Origin: Plasmodium malariae
Taxonomy: Eukaryota > Apicomplexa > Aconoidasida > Haemosporida > Plasmodiidae
DNA: 64,000 nucleotides
Reading direction: 5' to 3'
Assembly: GCF_900090045.1 (NCBI RefSeq)
Contig: NC_041778.1
Coordinates: 1,012,826-1,076,825 of the forward strand
Both the position numbers and the translations under genes were made by a program. Positions 12,196 through 23,868 of the stretch are shown one piece after another (position 1 is the stretch's first letter; each line of letters opens with the position of its first letter). A model generated the notes under the pieces. That model saw only the letters and a program-made list of their open reading frames with translations. It did no database searches and was not told the origin of the DNA.

Positions 12196-15100
12196 TGAAT
12201 CGTGAAAATTTACTGTTTTAGCGCAATCTGGAAAATAATACTTGTGTTTCAAGTGTCATAATAAATTGAAGTTAGATGTTGTTCTTTCTTCCTTTCTTGT
12301 TCTTTGTATATATATATATAATATATTATCATATATGTGAGGTATTAAAATTTTTGGCTTATTAAATTAAATTTTTAAATTAAATAAGAACTTTTCCTAA
12401 AGCTTTAAATTTAATACTTCAATTTAAATTATATATTCAAGAATTCACGTAAGAGTAAAAAAATTTACAAACGTTTTATCTTTTATATTTTTCAAAAGTA
12501 TATATTAGTTTTCAATTTTATTTGTTTATTTTAATTTATGTTTCTCAAAAAATGCACCTTTTTTATACATGGTAAATATTCCAATTTATGTTATGAATAT
12601 AAATACAGAACATTACATATACATATAAATATATATGTATACAGTTTTAATGTTTTGTCTACATATATATAAATTAATTTGTCTCAACTTGAAAAATGTA
12701 TATTAAGAGCTTTAATTTTTATATGCATATATACATATAGCGGCTTTATATGAAAAGCGTACATACATTACAATTTGTATATATGCATTTTGATTAATAA
12801 TGCAAAGGATATTTGAAGCAAAAAAAAAGAAAAAAATGAATAAATTAGCGTTACCGAAGTTAGTTTGTACTTCTCATTTGAAAAATAATAAAACTCTTAT
12901 TATTTTATTTTTTTTTTTGCCCATTATAGTATTCAAACTTTTATTTGAAAACGTTAATAAAATTTTTTTTTAATTTTGTTACTAATATATAATATTTGGG
13001 TATACATACAAAATATGCCCTAATTATTTAATTATACTAATAATAAAAATAAAAAGATTCTTTTCATATTTTAATATTTGTTCACTGAAAATCCCATATT
13101 TGTAAAACATATTCAATATTGTCCTAACAGTTTTACATGAAAAAGGTGGTAGTGAAAAACACTTTTAAAAAAAAAATATTACATTAATGGTATTTTTACA
13201 CCTATCATCTATAATATTACATTTTAATAAGAATTGAATTTCCATATATATATTTTATAGGTGTCAATTTTATTTTCAATAAATTTGCTATATTTTTAAA
13301 ATTGATTTATAGAGCTGTTTATTTAACCATCTTTTACTTTCATATAGTGACAATGTATTAAATAAGCGTTTTAATTTATTTTAATATGTATTATTTATAA
13401 TGAAAAAAAAAAAAAAAAAAGTCTATTTTCATATTAACATTTGAATAACAATTTGATAAATGCTTTTATATTAATTTGTACATATAAATTTGAAAAAAAC
13501 TGTATATAAATATATAAATTTAATATAAAGGGGGGTGATTTGATTACAAAATTTTTTACAAAATTAATTTATTTTCCCATTTTTAATAAATCGGAAATAA
13601 AATTGTTATTAAAGCGTACTCATAAATTTCTACAATACTACAAACCGTTTAACATATATAATACTTATAATGATGTAAACACCATATTGATATTATTAAC
13701 ATTTTTGAAAAAGAATTTTTAAGTGTAATTTATGTGACATTTGATCACATATTTTAAAAATAAATAATTAAATATATGGCATAAATTTTGTATATTCCAA
13801 TCTTAATATTTTGGGAAGAAATAATAGTCTTTAAAATTCTTATTATTTTTATAGCTATTAAAAAATTAGTAACATATACATTGCCAGTATGTGTACAAAA
13901 ATATATTGTAGACATATCAGTCTTTATAAAATTTTACTTTACGATTTGCGAAGCACCGTATATCATTCCCTTTCTCATAATTATTATACAACCATTTCAA
14001 ATAAGACTTATTGGTTTAATATGTTAATAATATGTTATAATGTTATTTAATATACTTATTTTTACGGCTACAGAGCAGATCAAGTAAAACCCTTTATTAT
14101 GCGTACATACAAATATAAAATACATGTATGTATATATTTATTTATAATATTATTCTGCGCTTCTTACATATTTAAATTGCACTTACACGTATTAAATAAA
14201 TGCACCTAATATCCATAAATACAATATGTAAAAAATAAAAATAAATAAATGTTTTAAGTGCACATACAAACAAATATAACTGAAAAAACGAACTTACAAC
14301 AAATATATTGTTAAATAAGTAAAAATTTAATGAATAATTTAAATTCGATATTTCAAAATAGGGGTAAACATAAAATATAATATTTGAAAAAAATAAATGC
14401 TATTATTGTTAAATTTTGGCAATACATATTAAAGTGATATATTTTCCTTTTATCCCTTTTATGGGCTGAATCATTTGTTATAATAATAATTTAAAATTTT
14501 AAAAAATATAAATACAAGATTTTAATCATTACAATATAGATATCTCGGTTCAAGTTCCATAATATACTAACTTAAAAAATTTTTTTTTCGTTTATTATTA
14601 ACCATATTCACATGGGTGGGATAAAAATATTTAATAATAAATTATTTTTTAAAAAAAGCTATTTTTTTAAAAACATAAATAATAATAAAAAACAGAAAAA
14701 ACAGAAAAAAATAAGAGGTAAAAATAGATTCATTTGTGTGTTTGTATTTATTACCTTCCATTTATATATATATATATATATATATACATAAACATGATAT
14801 ACAATTATACAGTTAATATTATATAATTGTATATACATGTATATTATATGTTTATATACATAAACATGATATACAATTATACAGTTAATATTATATAATT
14901 GTATATACATGTATATTATATGTTTTTATACATGTAATTGTATGTTCATGTACATATTTTTTTTTTTTTAAAGCAAAAATTGGAAATAAATAAAATTTTA
15001 ACGATATAAAAAAAAGAAATTCGCCAATAATATAAAAAAAAAAAATTAAATTAAATAAGAAAATTATATAAATATTGAAACGTTTTTATTGATTAATGGA

Positions 15101-15816
15101 AATACCTAAATAAACAAAAAAAAAAAACGAAATAAAAGATAATATAAGCAAGCACTGTGATATATTTTTTCACACTATTAAACGACTAAAAACTTTTAAA
15201 ACTTTTTCCAAAAAATAAAATGATGAACAAAATATAAAAACAATAATTTAAGAAGTGTATGAAAAAAAAAACTAAAAATAAAAAATATTTAGTTCATTGT
15301 ATTTTATTGAATTAAATAAAATTTATTAATAAAATTATTTTTAATAGTAATATATATTTTTTATTTTCATGTTAAATAGTAGTCTCATATTTTTATATAT
15401 ATTATAAGCATTATAGCAGTTTTTATAGCGGCAAAATAAAAAATTTACTTTACAAATATAGTATGGATTATGATATCATAAAAAATATTATTATTTAATA
15501 GAATTTTTTTTTTGACTGTATTTATTTATATGAAAAAATAAGTTGAATATATATAGTACTAAATAGCAGGGACGAAAGAATAATAGAATTACTATTGTAA
15601 TTTAAATATATATGTGTGCATATTTTGTATGTTTTTTATATTATAAATTTAATTTGATTATTTAATATATTTTTATGAAGGAATTAATCATATATAATAG
15701 AAATTCCTTTGTTTAATTAATACGATAAGAAGGGAACAAATTATTTATGTCATTACATATGTACAAATATACATATTTATTTATTAATATAATTTAACTT
15801 CATAAAACTTAAGAAT
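12196..15816. other. Gene-poor spacer with weak frames
   Basis: No supported gene. Two frames at 13540-13722 and 13788-14027 encode hydrophobic peptides and lie close together on the plus strand. They might be remnants of a membrane protein, but no start, splice pattern or motif confirms it. A duplicated hairpin element lies at 14787-14930. The flank before 15817 is plain A+T-rich DNA. Confidence 0.45.
14787..14930. repeat. Two tandem 72-bp copies containing an inverted repeat
   Basis: A 72-bp unit starting CATAAACATGAT at 14787 recurs at 14859 nearly unchanged. Each copy contains ATACAATTATA and its reverse complement TATAATTGTAT separated by 12 bases, so each strand could fold into an 11-bp stem. 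It lies just after a (TA)n tract in noncoding DNA. Confidence 0.8.
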
Positions 15817-17359
15817 ATGGAATTTAGCGACATGAATCCCGTTACAACAGGAGGGTATCCTTTTTCTTTTAATAAGAAAGAAGTCAGAAATTATTTTATT
15901 GATTATTTAGAAGAGGAAGGAAAATGTTACAGGAAGAAGGATTTAAAAAGTTCAATAATTTTTAGATGTTTTGTTTTATCCATTCTTACGCTGTTACATA
16001 TTATTTTACAAGTATGATAAAAGAAAAATTTGGAAATTCCTATATATCATTACATGTATATCTTTTTAATTTGTTTTATTTAATTATTCTAAAACAAAAA
16101 AGAACAAAAAAATGAAAAAAAGTATTCATCTTGAATAATTTTTTAATAAAAATATTTTTAATTCCTGTTTGCAGAATACAAACATATTTGCACGTTATAG
16201 CACTTTTAGAAATACCCAGTTGTGTAGTAGATATACAAGAGAATTAGCCGAAAGGAAAAATGCGAAGGTTGGTAATAATAATACAAATAATACTATGTTA
16301 AGGGAGGGAAATCAGGAGCCACCTAATAAATCAGTTAAACTAGGGGAAAAATCAAGAAATTTAAATGTGAAAATGGATTCTCCTTCAAAATCTCAACCCT
16401 CTAAAACGAACAATCCGCAGACAGACAGGAAGCAGATCATATTAGGAGAAACTTCTAGATCTCTTCTTTCAGGAGGAGATGCAAGTCCTAAGCCATCCCC
16501 TGTAGGGAGGGATTTTCCTCAACCAGAAAGTAAACCAGTCGAAACAGATAGACGTTCAAGGCATAATAGTATCGATAAGGGAGATAATGCAGTTTTAAAA
16601 GAAAAAAGAGTACAAGGAGGTACTTCAGAAGCAAACGAAAATGAAAAGTTAGATATGAAAAAGAAGGGAAATGATCCTTTATTGAAAAGGAATATACAAG
16701 ATGGTCAACCGCTAGGAAAGGAACCCTCAGAGAAAATAGGTGAAAATGGCATAAATGTTGAGCTTATTAAAAAAAATGAAGATTTGGTGAAAAAGGATAT
16801 AAGTAAATTTGAAATAAAAGATCTCCGAGAATCTATTAATAAACCTGACTTTGAAATTACATTGTTGCGTAAATATAACAGAATAGTTGATTGTAAGAAT
16901 GTGGAATTGCCTTATGGTTGTACGTCTTCTGATTTTATTAAATATATGTCGGAATTAGATTTAAGTAAAAAGCTTGAGAATTTAAAGTATTTTGGAGATC
17001 CTAAAAGTATGTATCTTATATATAAATATGTTCACGATCATGAAAGGGTAGAATTTTGGAAAGTAAGAAATATTTTATGGAAATTATGTGAGGATTTAGA
17101 AGCAAAGTTTAAAATACCAAAGGAAATTAAAATAAAAGAATGGAATAATATTTTTGCTAAATTGATAGAGGAATTATTAAAAAAGGATCAAAAAAGTTAT
17201 GCAGAGTTGCATGAATTAATTAAAATTGGAAATTGTGTTAGATCGAAGTTTATTGAATTCATAGTTGGTAAAAGACATTCATGGAAGCTGTTCTCCAATG
17301 AAATGAATGACAAATTTACGGAAGAATTGGCTACTAATTTAGTGAAATATGCAAAATAA
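15817..17359 (+). CDS. PHIST/RAD-like exported protein, first of tandem trio
   Basis: Exon 1 is 15817-16011 (65 codons, ending in hydrophobic LHIILQ) and exon 2 is 16175-17359, phase 0 (GTATGA donor, TTTGCAG acceptor), giving 459 residues. The junction reads LQ|NTN. The export motif RELAE begins 22 residues after it, a canonical PEXEL. A hydrophilic, polar and charged linker follows, then a C-terminal helical domain over about residues 300-459 with LPYGC at its start and Trp pairs such as EFWKVRNILWKL and HSWKLF. The same layout, including LPYGC and HSW, occurs in the gene at 19867, so the two are paralogs. I assign PHIST, closest to the RAD (Pv-fam-e) type, from pattern. An exported red-cell role is inferred. 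Confidence 0.85.
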
Positions 17360-17529
17360 AATTATAATGATGTAGGTGACTTGAATAGAAAGTGCTGATT
17401 TATTAAATTGATAAAATTATGAAAAAATATAATTAATCCCGGAGATTAAATTGGCTATAGCTGCTGTTCTATGTGAAACATAGATTCTTCTTCTCCGTTA
17501 ACATTTCTATCATTATCGCTATATATATC

Positions 17530-17625
17530 GTTATATATACTGTTATAATTATCGATATTTTTATCGTTATTATTATCGTTATTATTATCGTTATTATTAT
17601 CGTTATTATTATCGTTATTATTATC
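17530..17625. repeat. ATCGTTATT-type tandem repeat
   Basis: Repeated ATCGTTATTATT units with minor variation lie about 170 bases past the stop of the preceding PHIST-like gene, probably in its 3' flank. The hydrophobic Ile/Val frame read through it is a repeat artefact. Confidence 0.75.
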
Positions 17626-17854
17626 TTCTTTTTATTTTATTTTATTTTGTTTTCTACTGTTAACTGATAATATTACTTATATAAGTAATAGTGAAAGTTG
17701 AGTATAACATTAATTTTATTGATATAAAAAGTATATCACATAAAAACGTTTTTTTTAATTTATGAAATTAATATATATTTTTTATAGAACTGTTCATTTC
17801 GGAATTTTTATCATTCTAAAGTATGTTAATTATAATTAAAAAAAAAAAAGAGAG

Positions 17855-17856
<2 letters not shown>

Positions 17857-17898
<42 letters not shown>

Positions 17899-17996
17899 GT
17901 ATATATCTATGTATATATCTATATATATATATATATATGTATTTATATATGTATATATCCATATATATATATATGTATTTATATATGTATTTATAT
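17857..17996. repeat. TA-rich microsatellite
   Basis: Long (TA)n with interspersed TATG, TCTA and TTTA variants. The reading frame rich in Tyr and Ile over it is not a gene. Confidence 0.8.
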
Positions 17997-19182
17997 TTTT
18001 TTTCATTAAATTCTTTATTTGATGAAAATGTGCTCTTTAATTTAGCTGTTTTTTCTTTTTGTGTAAATTGTAAAATTAATATAAAAGAAATTATATATCT
18101 GTTATAACTTTATTTATTAAATATTTTTTCATAAATATGTTGAAAATGTTATTTGTGATTATGTGCAATTTATTATGAGAAACGATAGTTTATATATGCA
18201 TAGTATATCCATGTTCTGTTCATTTAATTATCTGTAAAACTATTATAACAGTAGTTGTATAAATATTATTATAATGATTTAACGATAACTACACTTTTTA
18301 ATATATTCATATTAAATATTTATAAGAAAAATAAAAGAAAAAAATACCTACAGAACCTTTTTAAATATATATAGTTTTTGCATTTGTTTGGTACAGTTTA
18401 CCAGTATAATTTTCTTCTAATTTAAATATGTTAAGTTATAAAGACGAAAAGAAGAAAGAAAAAAAGAAAGCCAATAATAATTTATGTGAATAAATAAATA
18501 GTATACTTCATATCAAATTAGCATTCCTTATGAACATTTGTAGTGTAAATGGTTATGCTATATATATAATATATATACATATATATTGTACAGCAAATTA
18601 AAGGAAATCTAAAAAGAACTGCAAAAATTTTCTGCACGATTTTTGTTTAAAATGAGATAATGAATAATTGCAGAATACAAAAGTATTTTAATATAAAGTA
18701 CTATTGAGATAAATATAATTTTTTGTTTATTTTATTTTTTTAGCTGTTCCCTTATATATGTAGCTGAACATTATGTTAAAACTTTTTTTTCATTGTGTTA
18801 TGTTGAAACAAGCTCATATCGTTATATAATGTTTGATTAATAGAATAATTATATTTTAACAATTTTTAACATACATTTATATATAATTTTAAGTTATAGA
18901 ATGATAATTAAAGATTATATAAAGTTTTTTTTTTTTTTATAATATTAAATAAGATGAACACTACTGTAATAATATTGAATAATGGTATATAATTTTTAGT
19001 ACAAATAAAAAAAGAAAATAAAAAAGAAATAAAAGTAATTAGAACTGTTCTGAAATTTATTAATCGAATTATTCCAATGACTTTTTTATAATTAAGTTCA
19101 GTTTTAGAAATATAATTATTAATATTTGTAATAAGAACTTCTACGTACTTTGTATTTTAATTTCTATATAATTCTATATTTA

Positions 19183-19226
19183 AGAAAAAAAAGAAAAAAA
19201 AAAGAAAAAAAAAAAAAAAAAAAATG

Positions 19227-19278
<52 letters not shown>
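19183..19278. repeat. Poly-A tract of about 95 bases
   Basis: Almost uninterrupted A with a few G and one T. The poly-Phe frame on the opposite strand is an artefact. Its length in the assembly is likely unreliable. Confidence 0.85.
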
Positions 19279-19281
<3 letters not shown>

Positions 19282-19866
19282 AAATATAGCTGTATTTATG
19301 TTACATACTCCTTTTATAAAAATATATATAACTTGGTAAATAACGAAAGAATAATATTCAGAAAAAATTTCCACATCTGAGTTGTAAAAATAGATATGAT
19401 GAAACAAAAATATAATGTAATTATCTCATTAAGTAATATATTATATATTAAATAAGTTTATACAGATAAATTTATTTAAATACAAATTATTAATTTTTTT
19501 TCTTTCTAATTAAATAAATGATAGAGGAGGGAAAATATTAGGCAATAGTGATAAAAAAAAAATAATATTTAAAAAATTAATATTATTCATTTTCTAAGAT
19601 ACAGTCAATATAAAATAACAAAGCCTGTAGATCTTTATTCAGGGGTACATTTTTTGATGCTAAAAAAGAAACTTTTATGAAACTTTTTTTTTTTTTTTTT
19701 TCTTTATGTTCAAAACCTTTTATGAAATTATTAATATGATTTAAATATTATTGTGCTACCCATTAATTTACAAAAAAAGAATATAAATAAATTAATAAAT
19801 AAACAAATAAACAAACAATATATTTTTAACAAAATAAACTGTTTCATATTTATGAATTAAAAGAAA

Positions 19867-21209
19867 ATGTATAATATATTTTCCAAGATACCAGCTGTTC
19901 ATACAGCTCATTACCCTTTACTTTTGTGTAAAACAGAAGATAAAAAGAACCATAGAAATTCATCAGGGCAGGGAAAAGACTTTAAAAATAAAGATTTAGA
20001 AAAAGCTATAGCTCTTAGGCTTTTTATTTTGTGTCTACTTATTTTGTTTTACATGTTTTTACAAGTATGTTAAAATGTAAATTTGAAAGTGTATATATAC
20101 TCACATATATATATGTATAGGAATGTGTACATTTATCCATATCCATGTATATTTATATATATGTGTACACGTGTATTTATATATATATATCTTTATATGT
20201 ATATATTTTTTCTGGACTCTACTGACACGTTTAACTAAATAAAGAATTAATAAAAGATATATACAATTTTTGAACAAATTCTTTTTAATTATCGTTATAG
20301 AACATAGATGTATATGAAGATAGTAATATTATTTCAGAATGGAAAAAGTATAATAATAGATTTTTAAGAAAACTATCTAAAAAAAGAAATATGAGCGAAA
20401 AAATGAAGAATGTAGGATCCGACATAAATGGAGATGAATACAACAAGTTGACCACAAAAACAAATGTAAAATTATGCAAACATAAAATAAAAAATTCCAA
20501 TTGTTCGAAAAGCGAAGAAAAAAATTCAAGAAAAACTGGTACTTATCCTGGTGAATCTTCATTACGTAAACGCACAATGGATAAAAAAAAATATTTATTA
20601 ACTATTCAGGAATTAAAAAAAAAATATGAAGCCTTAGCGTACAAGGATGTAAGTAAAAATGAAATAAAAGAGATAATGAAAGATATGGATTCTAATTATG
20701 AATTTATATCAGAAAATAAACATGATACTTCTACAGAAGATGAAAATGCAGAATTACCTTATGGATGTAAAGTTTCAGAGGTTTGTTTAAATATTACAGA
20801 GGAGAAACTAAAAAGAAAACTTAGTACGTTAAGTAGTAAAGTAAATCATAAAGTTATGTTTACAATATTTAACTATTTTCATGATTTTCAAAGAAAAAAG
20901 TATTTAAAATTAGGAGATTATCTGTGGAAAAATTATAAACAAATTAAAAAGGACTATGAAGTACCAGAAGAAATTGAAATGGAGATAGATAGCACTTCTT
21001 CTGATTTGATAAATACTCTATTGAAAAAGGATTATAATGACTTTAAGGATTTTTACGCTTTTGTTGGTGATGTACCACGTTCTAAAGAGAGCTTTATTAA
21101 TTTTCTAAAAGAGAAGACCCACTCATGGTTATTATTGAGAAATAAGATGATGGAGAAGATAAAAAATGCTTTGGATATTGATTTTGAAGATTCCGAATCA
21201 GACGAATGA
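19867..21209 (+). CDS. PHIST/RAD-like exported protein, second of tandem trio
   Basis: Exon 1 is 19867-20064 (66 codons, ending in hydrophobic FYMFLQ) and exon 2 is 20301-21209, phase 0 (GTATGT donor, TTATAG acceptor), giving 368 residues. The junction LQ|NID resembles its neighbours. At the export-motif position exon 2 has RFLRKLSK: arginine and leucine are in place, but the fifth position is Lys rather than E/Q/D, so the PEXEL is non-canonical. A Lys-rich linker follows, then a C-terminal helical domain (about residues 200-350) with LPYGC, a YLWKNY helix and THSWLLL, clearly paralogous to 15817-17359. The tail is acidic (DFEDSESDE). PHIST/RAD type by pattern; red-cell export is inferred and less certain because of the motif change. 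Confidence 0.83.
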
Positions 21210-22579
21210 TAACATTGAAGTTCAAAGAAATAGAGTGATGTTTTCTTATTAGTATTCTAATGAAAAATAAAATAATTAAATAAGTAAATTTACTAATATA
21301 AAGAAACAATTGGGCAATGTCAAGTTATTATATTTTGCTCCTAACAACGGATGATGATATAATATTAATTAGTTTGAAGAAGCACTATAATAAATAAAAA
21401 TAATTTTTATATAAACAAAAATTAAAATAACTTTTAAAAGCTATTTTTTAATTTGTGATAATAAAAGATACCATTAATTAAAATTTTTCGTTAACATACA
21501 TATTTTTTTTTTTTTTTTTTTTGTCAAAACTATATAATAATTTAACTAAAGAAAACACTATATATTTTTTATAAATTTTTATTTTACTATTTTTTTTTGT
21601 AAATCAAAACATTGTTTTAAAAATTAAAATTATAACAGACCTTAATGAGTCCCAAGTTTTTAGAAGTATTCAAATAAATAAATATATATGTATGTATGTT
21701 GGTACCCCCATTTAAAATAGCACACTTTAATCTATTTACAACAACCTATATCACTCTTTTTGTTACAACTGTCATTACACTGTTGCGTAATTATTATATT
21801 TATAGGTTAAGGTTACCACATATTAATGGTAAGACGAATATTTAAACATAATAAGCATATGGATGTATTTATTATCCATTTGTTTATTAGAAGAATTTCT
21901 TATTTTACATGAAAAAAAAAAAAGATAAATAATAAGAGTGAGAAACTTCATAAAAACTGCGTGCACAGAGGAAGAGTTCAATAATATTTAAAAGAGCAGT
22001 AAAATTATACTTAATTTTAATATAAACGTGTAACTTTTATAAATGCACAAAATTAAAAAAAATTGATAGGAGAAAGTTTTTTTTGTAAAAATTATCTTAC
22101 TAATATGAGCTAATGCCAGGAAAATTAAGCAGCATGATAATTCAAAATGCGTATAATACTATTATCTGTAATAGTATATAATTTTTTATTGACTTCATTT
22201 TTTTTTTTTAATGATATCATGCAGAATCCTACGCTTCCACTTTATTTTCATATCACTATACAGTTATGTAAGGCAATTTATCATCAAAGTCTATTTTCAT
22301 AATAAAATATGCGTAATGTTGTTATAACAGTAACATACAAAAAATTGCTGTATTTTTTTATATTTTCATAAATTAAAATAACATTATATAACGTATCTTT
22401 TATAACTTCCGATAATATAATAAAACAATACATGAGGGGTTAAAAAAAAAGCAGAATATAATGTGTTAACAAATTTGTTCTGTTAATTCCTTATATGATA
22501 GTTTTATTTTTATAAGTAAAATAGAGCTAATATCTGTGTTTTCCCCATATAATTAAATTAAAAATTATGTATTCGGTTC

Positions 22580-22625
<46 letters not shown>

Positions 22626-23291
22626 GTTATTATTATAACTTTGTACATTTAAAAAAAAAATTAAAAAATGTATGATCATTTGTTCGAAGGTCTTAAATTA
22701 CATGAGAGAGCAAATTTTTTTTTATATATTAATATTTTTTGCTAAAGCCAACCAGCTGAAATTTATTTCTAATATAATAAATTTCTAAAAACTTTGTACA
22801 AAAATATAAAACATGAGACAATAAAACAATATAAGTATTATACAATATATTTTTTAATTTATGCTCTCAATTGTTAATTCATTAAAAATAATTTTTTTTT
22901 TTTTTTTTGTACTATAGTTAAATAGAACAAAGGAAGGAAAAAAAAAATTAATTAAAATTTTAATTTTTAGTAAGCGTTCTTTAGTTTTATGGCATTTTTT
23001 ATATAAATAACAAATATATTTTGACGTTATTAGTTGAATTTTTATGTAGCAGATGATTTTACGAAACTACCATTAATTAACATTTTGTAATTTTATAATT
23101 TATTGTGTACTTTAAAAAAATTTTTTTTTTTTCTTTTATTTCGCGAAAATTATAACAAGATACTGATTTTATATTTTTTCCCTTTAATTTTCAAGGAAAA
23201 ACAAATATTATATCTTAAAATAGTTTGCTTTGTTTATATTTTTAAAAAAAATTGAATAAATAACTAAAAAATTAATAGGGGTTAATTACAT
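21210..23291. other. Intergenic spacer
   Basis: No gene supported. It contains poly-T runs, a (TTA)n microsatellite at 22580-22636 and otherwise ordinary A+T-rich DNA between the second and third paralogs. Confidence 0.6.
22580..22636. repeat. (TTA)n microsatellite
   Basis: Nearly perfect TTA triplets with a single TTG interruption, in noncoding DNA. Confidence 0.9.
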
Positions 23292-23868
23292 ATGACAGAA
23301 GGAAGTTCTTTAGTTGGTAAAAAGAATAACTCACTTGAATTAGAAGGAAAAAAATTTGAAATGAAAAATTTTACAAAAATTCCAAATTTCAAATTTTTTA
23401 TTTTACTAGCTGTTGCCTTGTTATGTTTCATTTTACAGGTAAATACACCATAAAATAAAAAATTAGAAGTAACAACACCCTATATATATATATATATATA
23501 TTAATTCTTTTAATTTGTATATTTTTTAAATGAAATTTATCTTTATCAAGAAACATTTTTTTTTAAAAACATTTTTTTAAAACATGATTTTATTTATATC
23601 GTAACAGAACACACAAAGATGGGATGACATAAATACAACTGTAGAATTACAATTAAGCAATAGATGTTTAAGGAACTTGTCTGAAACTTTTGAAGGTGTA
23701 TTAAGTGCAGAATACACAAGAGACACTATTGATGTGGATAAAAAAAAAAAATTCTTTATTAAAAGTAACGAAAATTATGATAGGGTAATAAAAGAATTAA
23801 AAGAATTGTACAACATTAAGCAAGAAAATGATGATACATATAGTGAAAATGAAGGTACAAATACGTAA
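23292..23868 (+). CDS. Truncated PHIST/RAD-like exported protein, third of tandem trio
   Basis: Exon 1 is 23292-23438 (49 codons, ending in hydrophobic LLCFILQ) and exon 2 is 23608-23868, phase 0 (GTAAAT donor, GTAACAG acceptor), giving 135 residues. The junction LQ|NTQ matches the gene at 15817. The export motif RNLSE is canonical and sits 22 residues into exon 2. The protein then stops after a short acidic segment (ENDDTYSENEGTNT) with no PHIST helical domain. I looked at the next few hundred bases and could not recover a domain in any frame. It is therefore either a true short exported peptide with signal and PEXEL only, or a gene truncated early. Splicing and motifs are intact, so I call it CDS. 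Confidence 0.7.

Larger units (their letters stand above)
17360..19866. other. Spacer rich in simple repeats
   Basis: No gene supported. It contains an (ATTATTATCGTT)-like repeat at about 17530-17625, a TA/TG microsatellite at about 17857-17996, and a near-pure A tract at 19183-19278. Frames across these are low-complexity artefacts. Confidence 0.6.

Noticed and set aside
13540..14027. Two adjacent hydrophobic frames as a possible fam-l/fam-m relic
   Set aside because: No start exon, no splice sites in phase and no recognisable motif; hydrophobic frames are expected by chance in T-rich DNA.
19180..19407. Poly-Phe frame on the minus strand
   Set aside because: Comes from the poly-A tract at 19183-19278.
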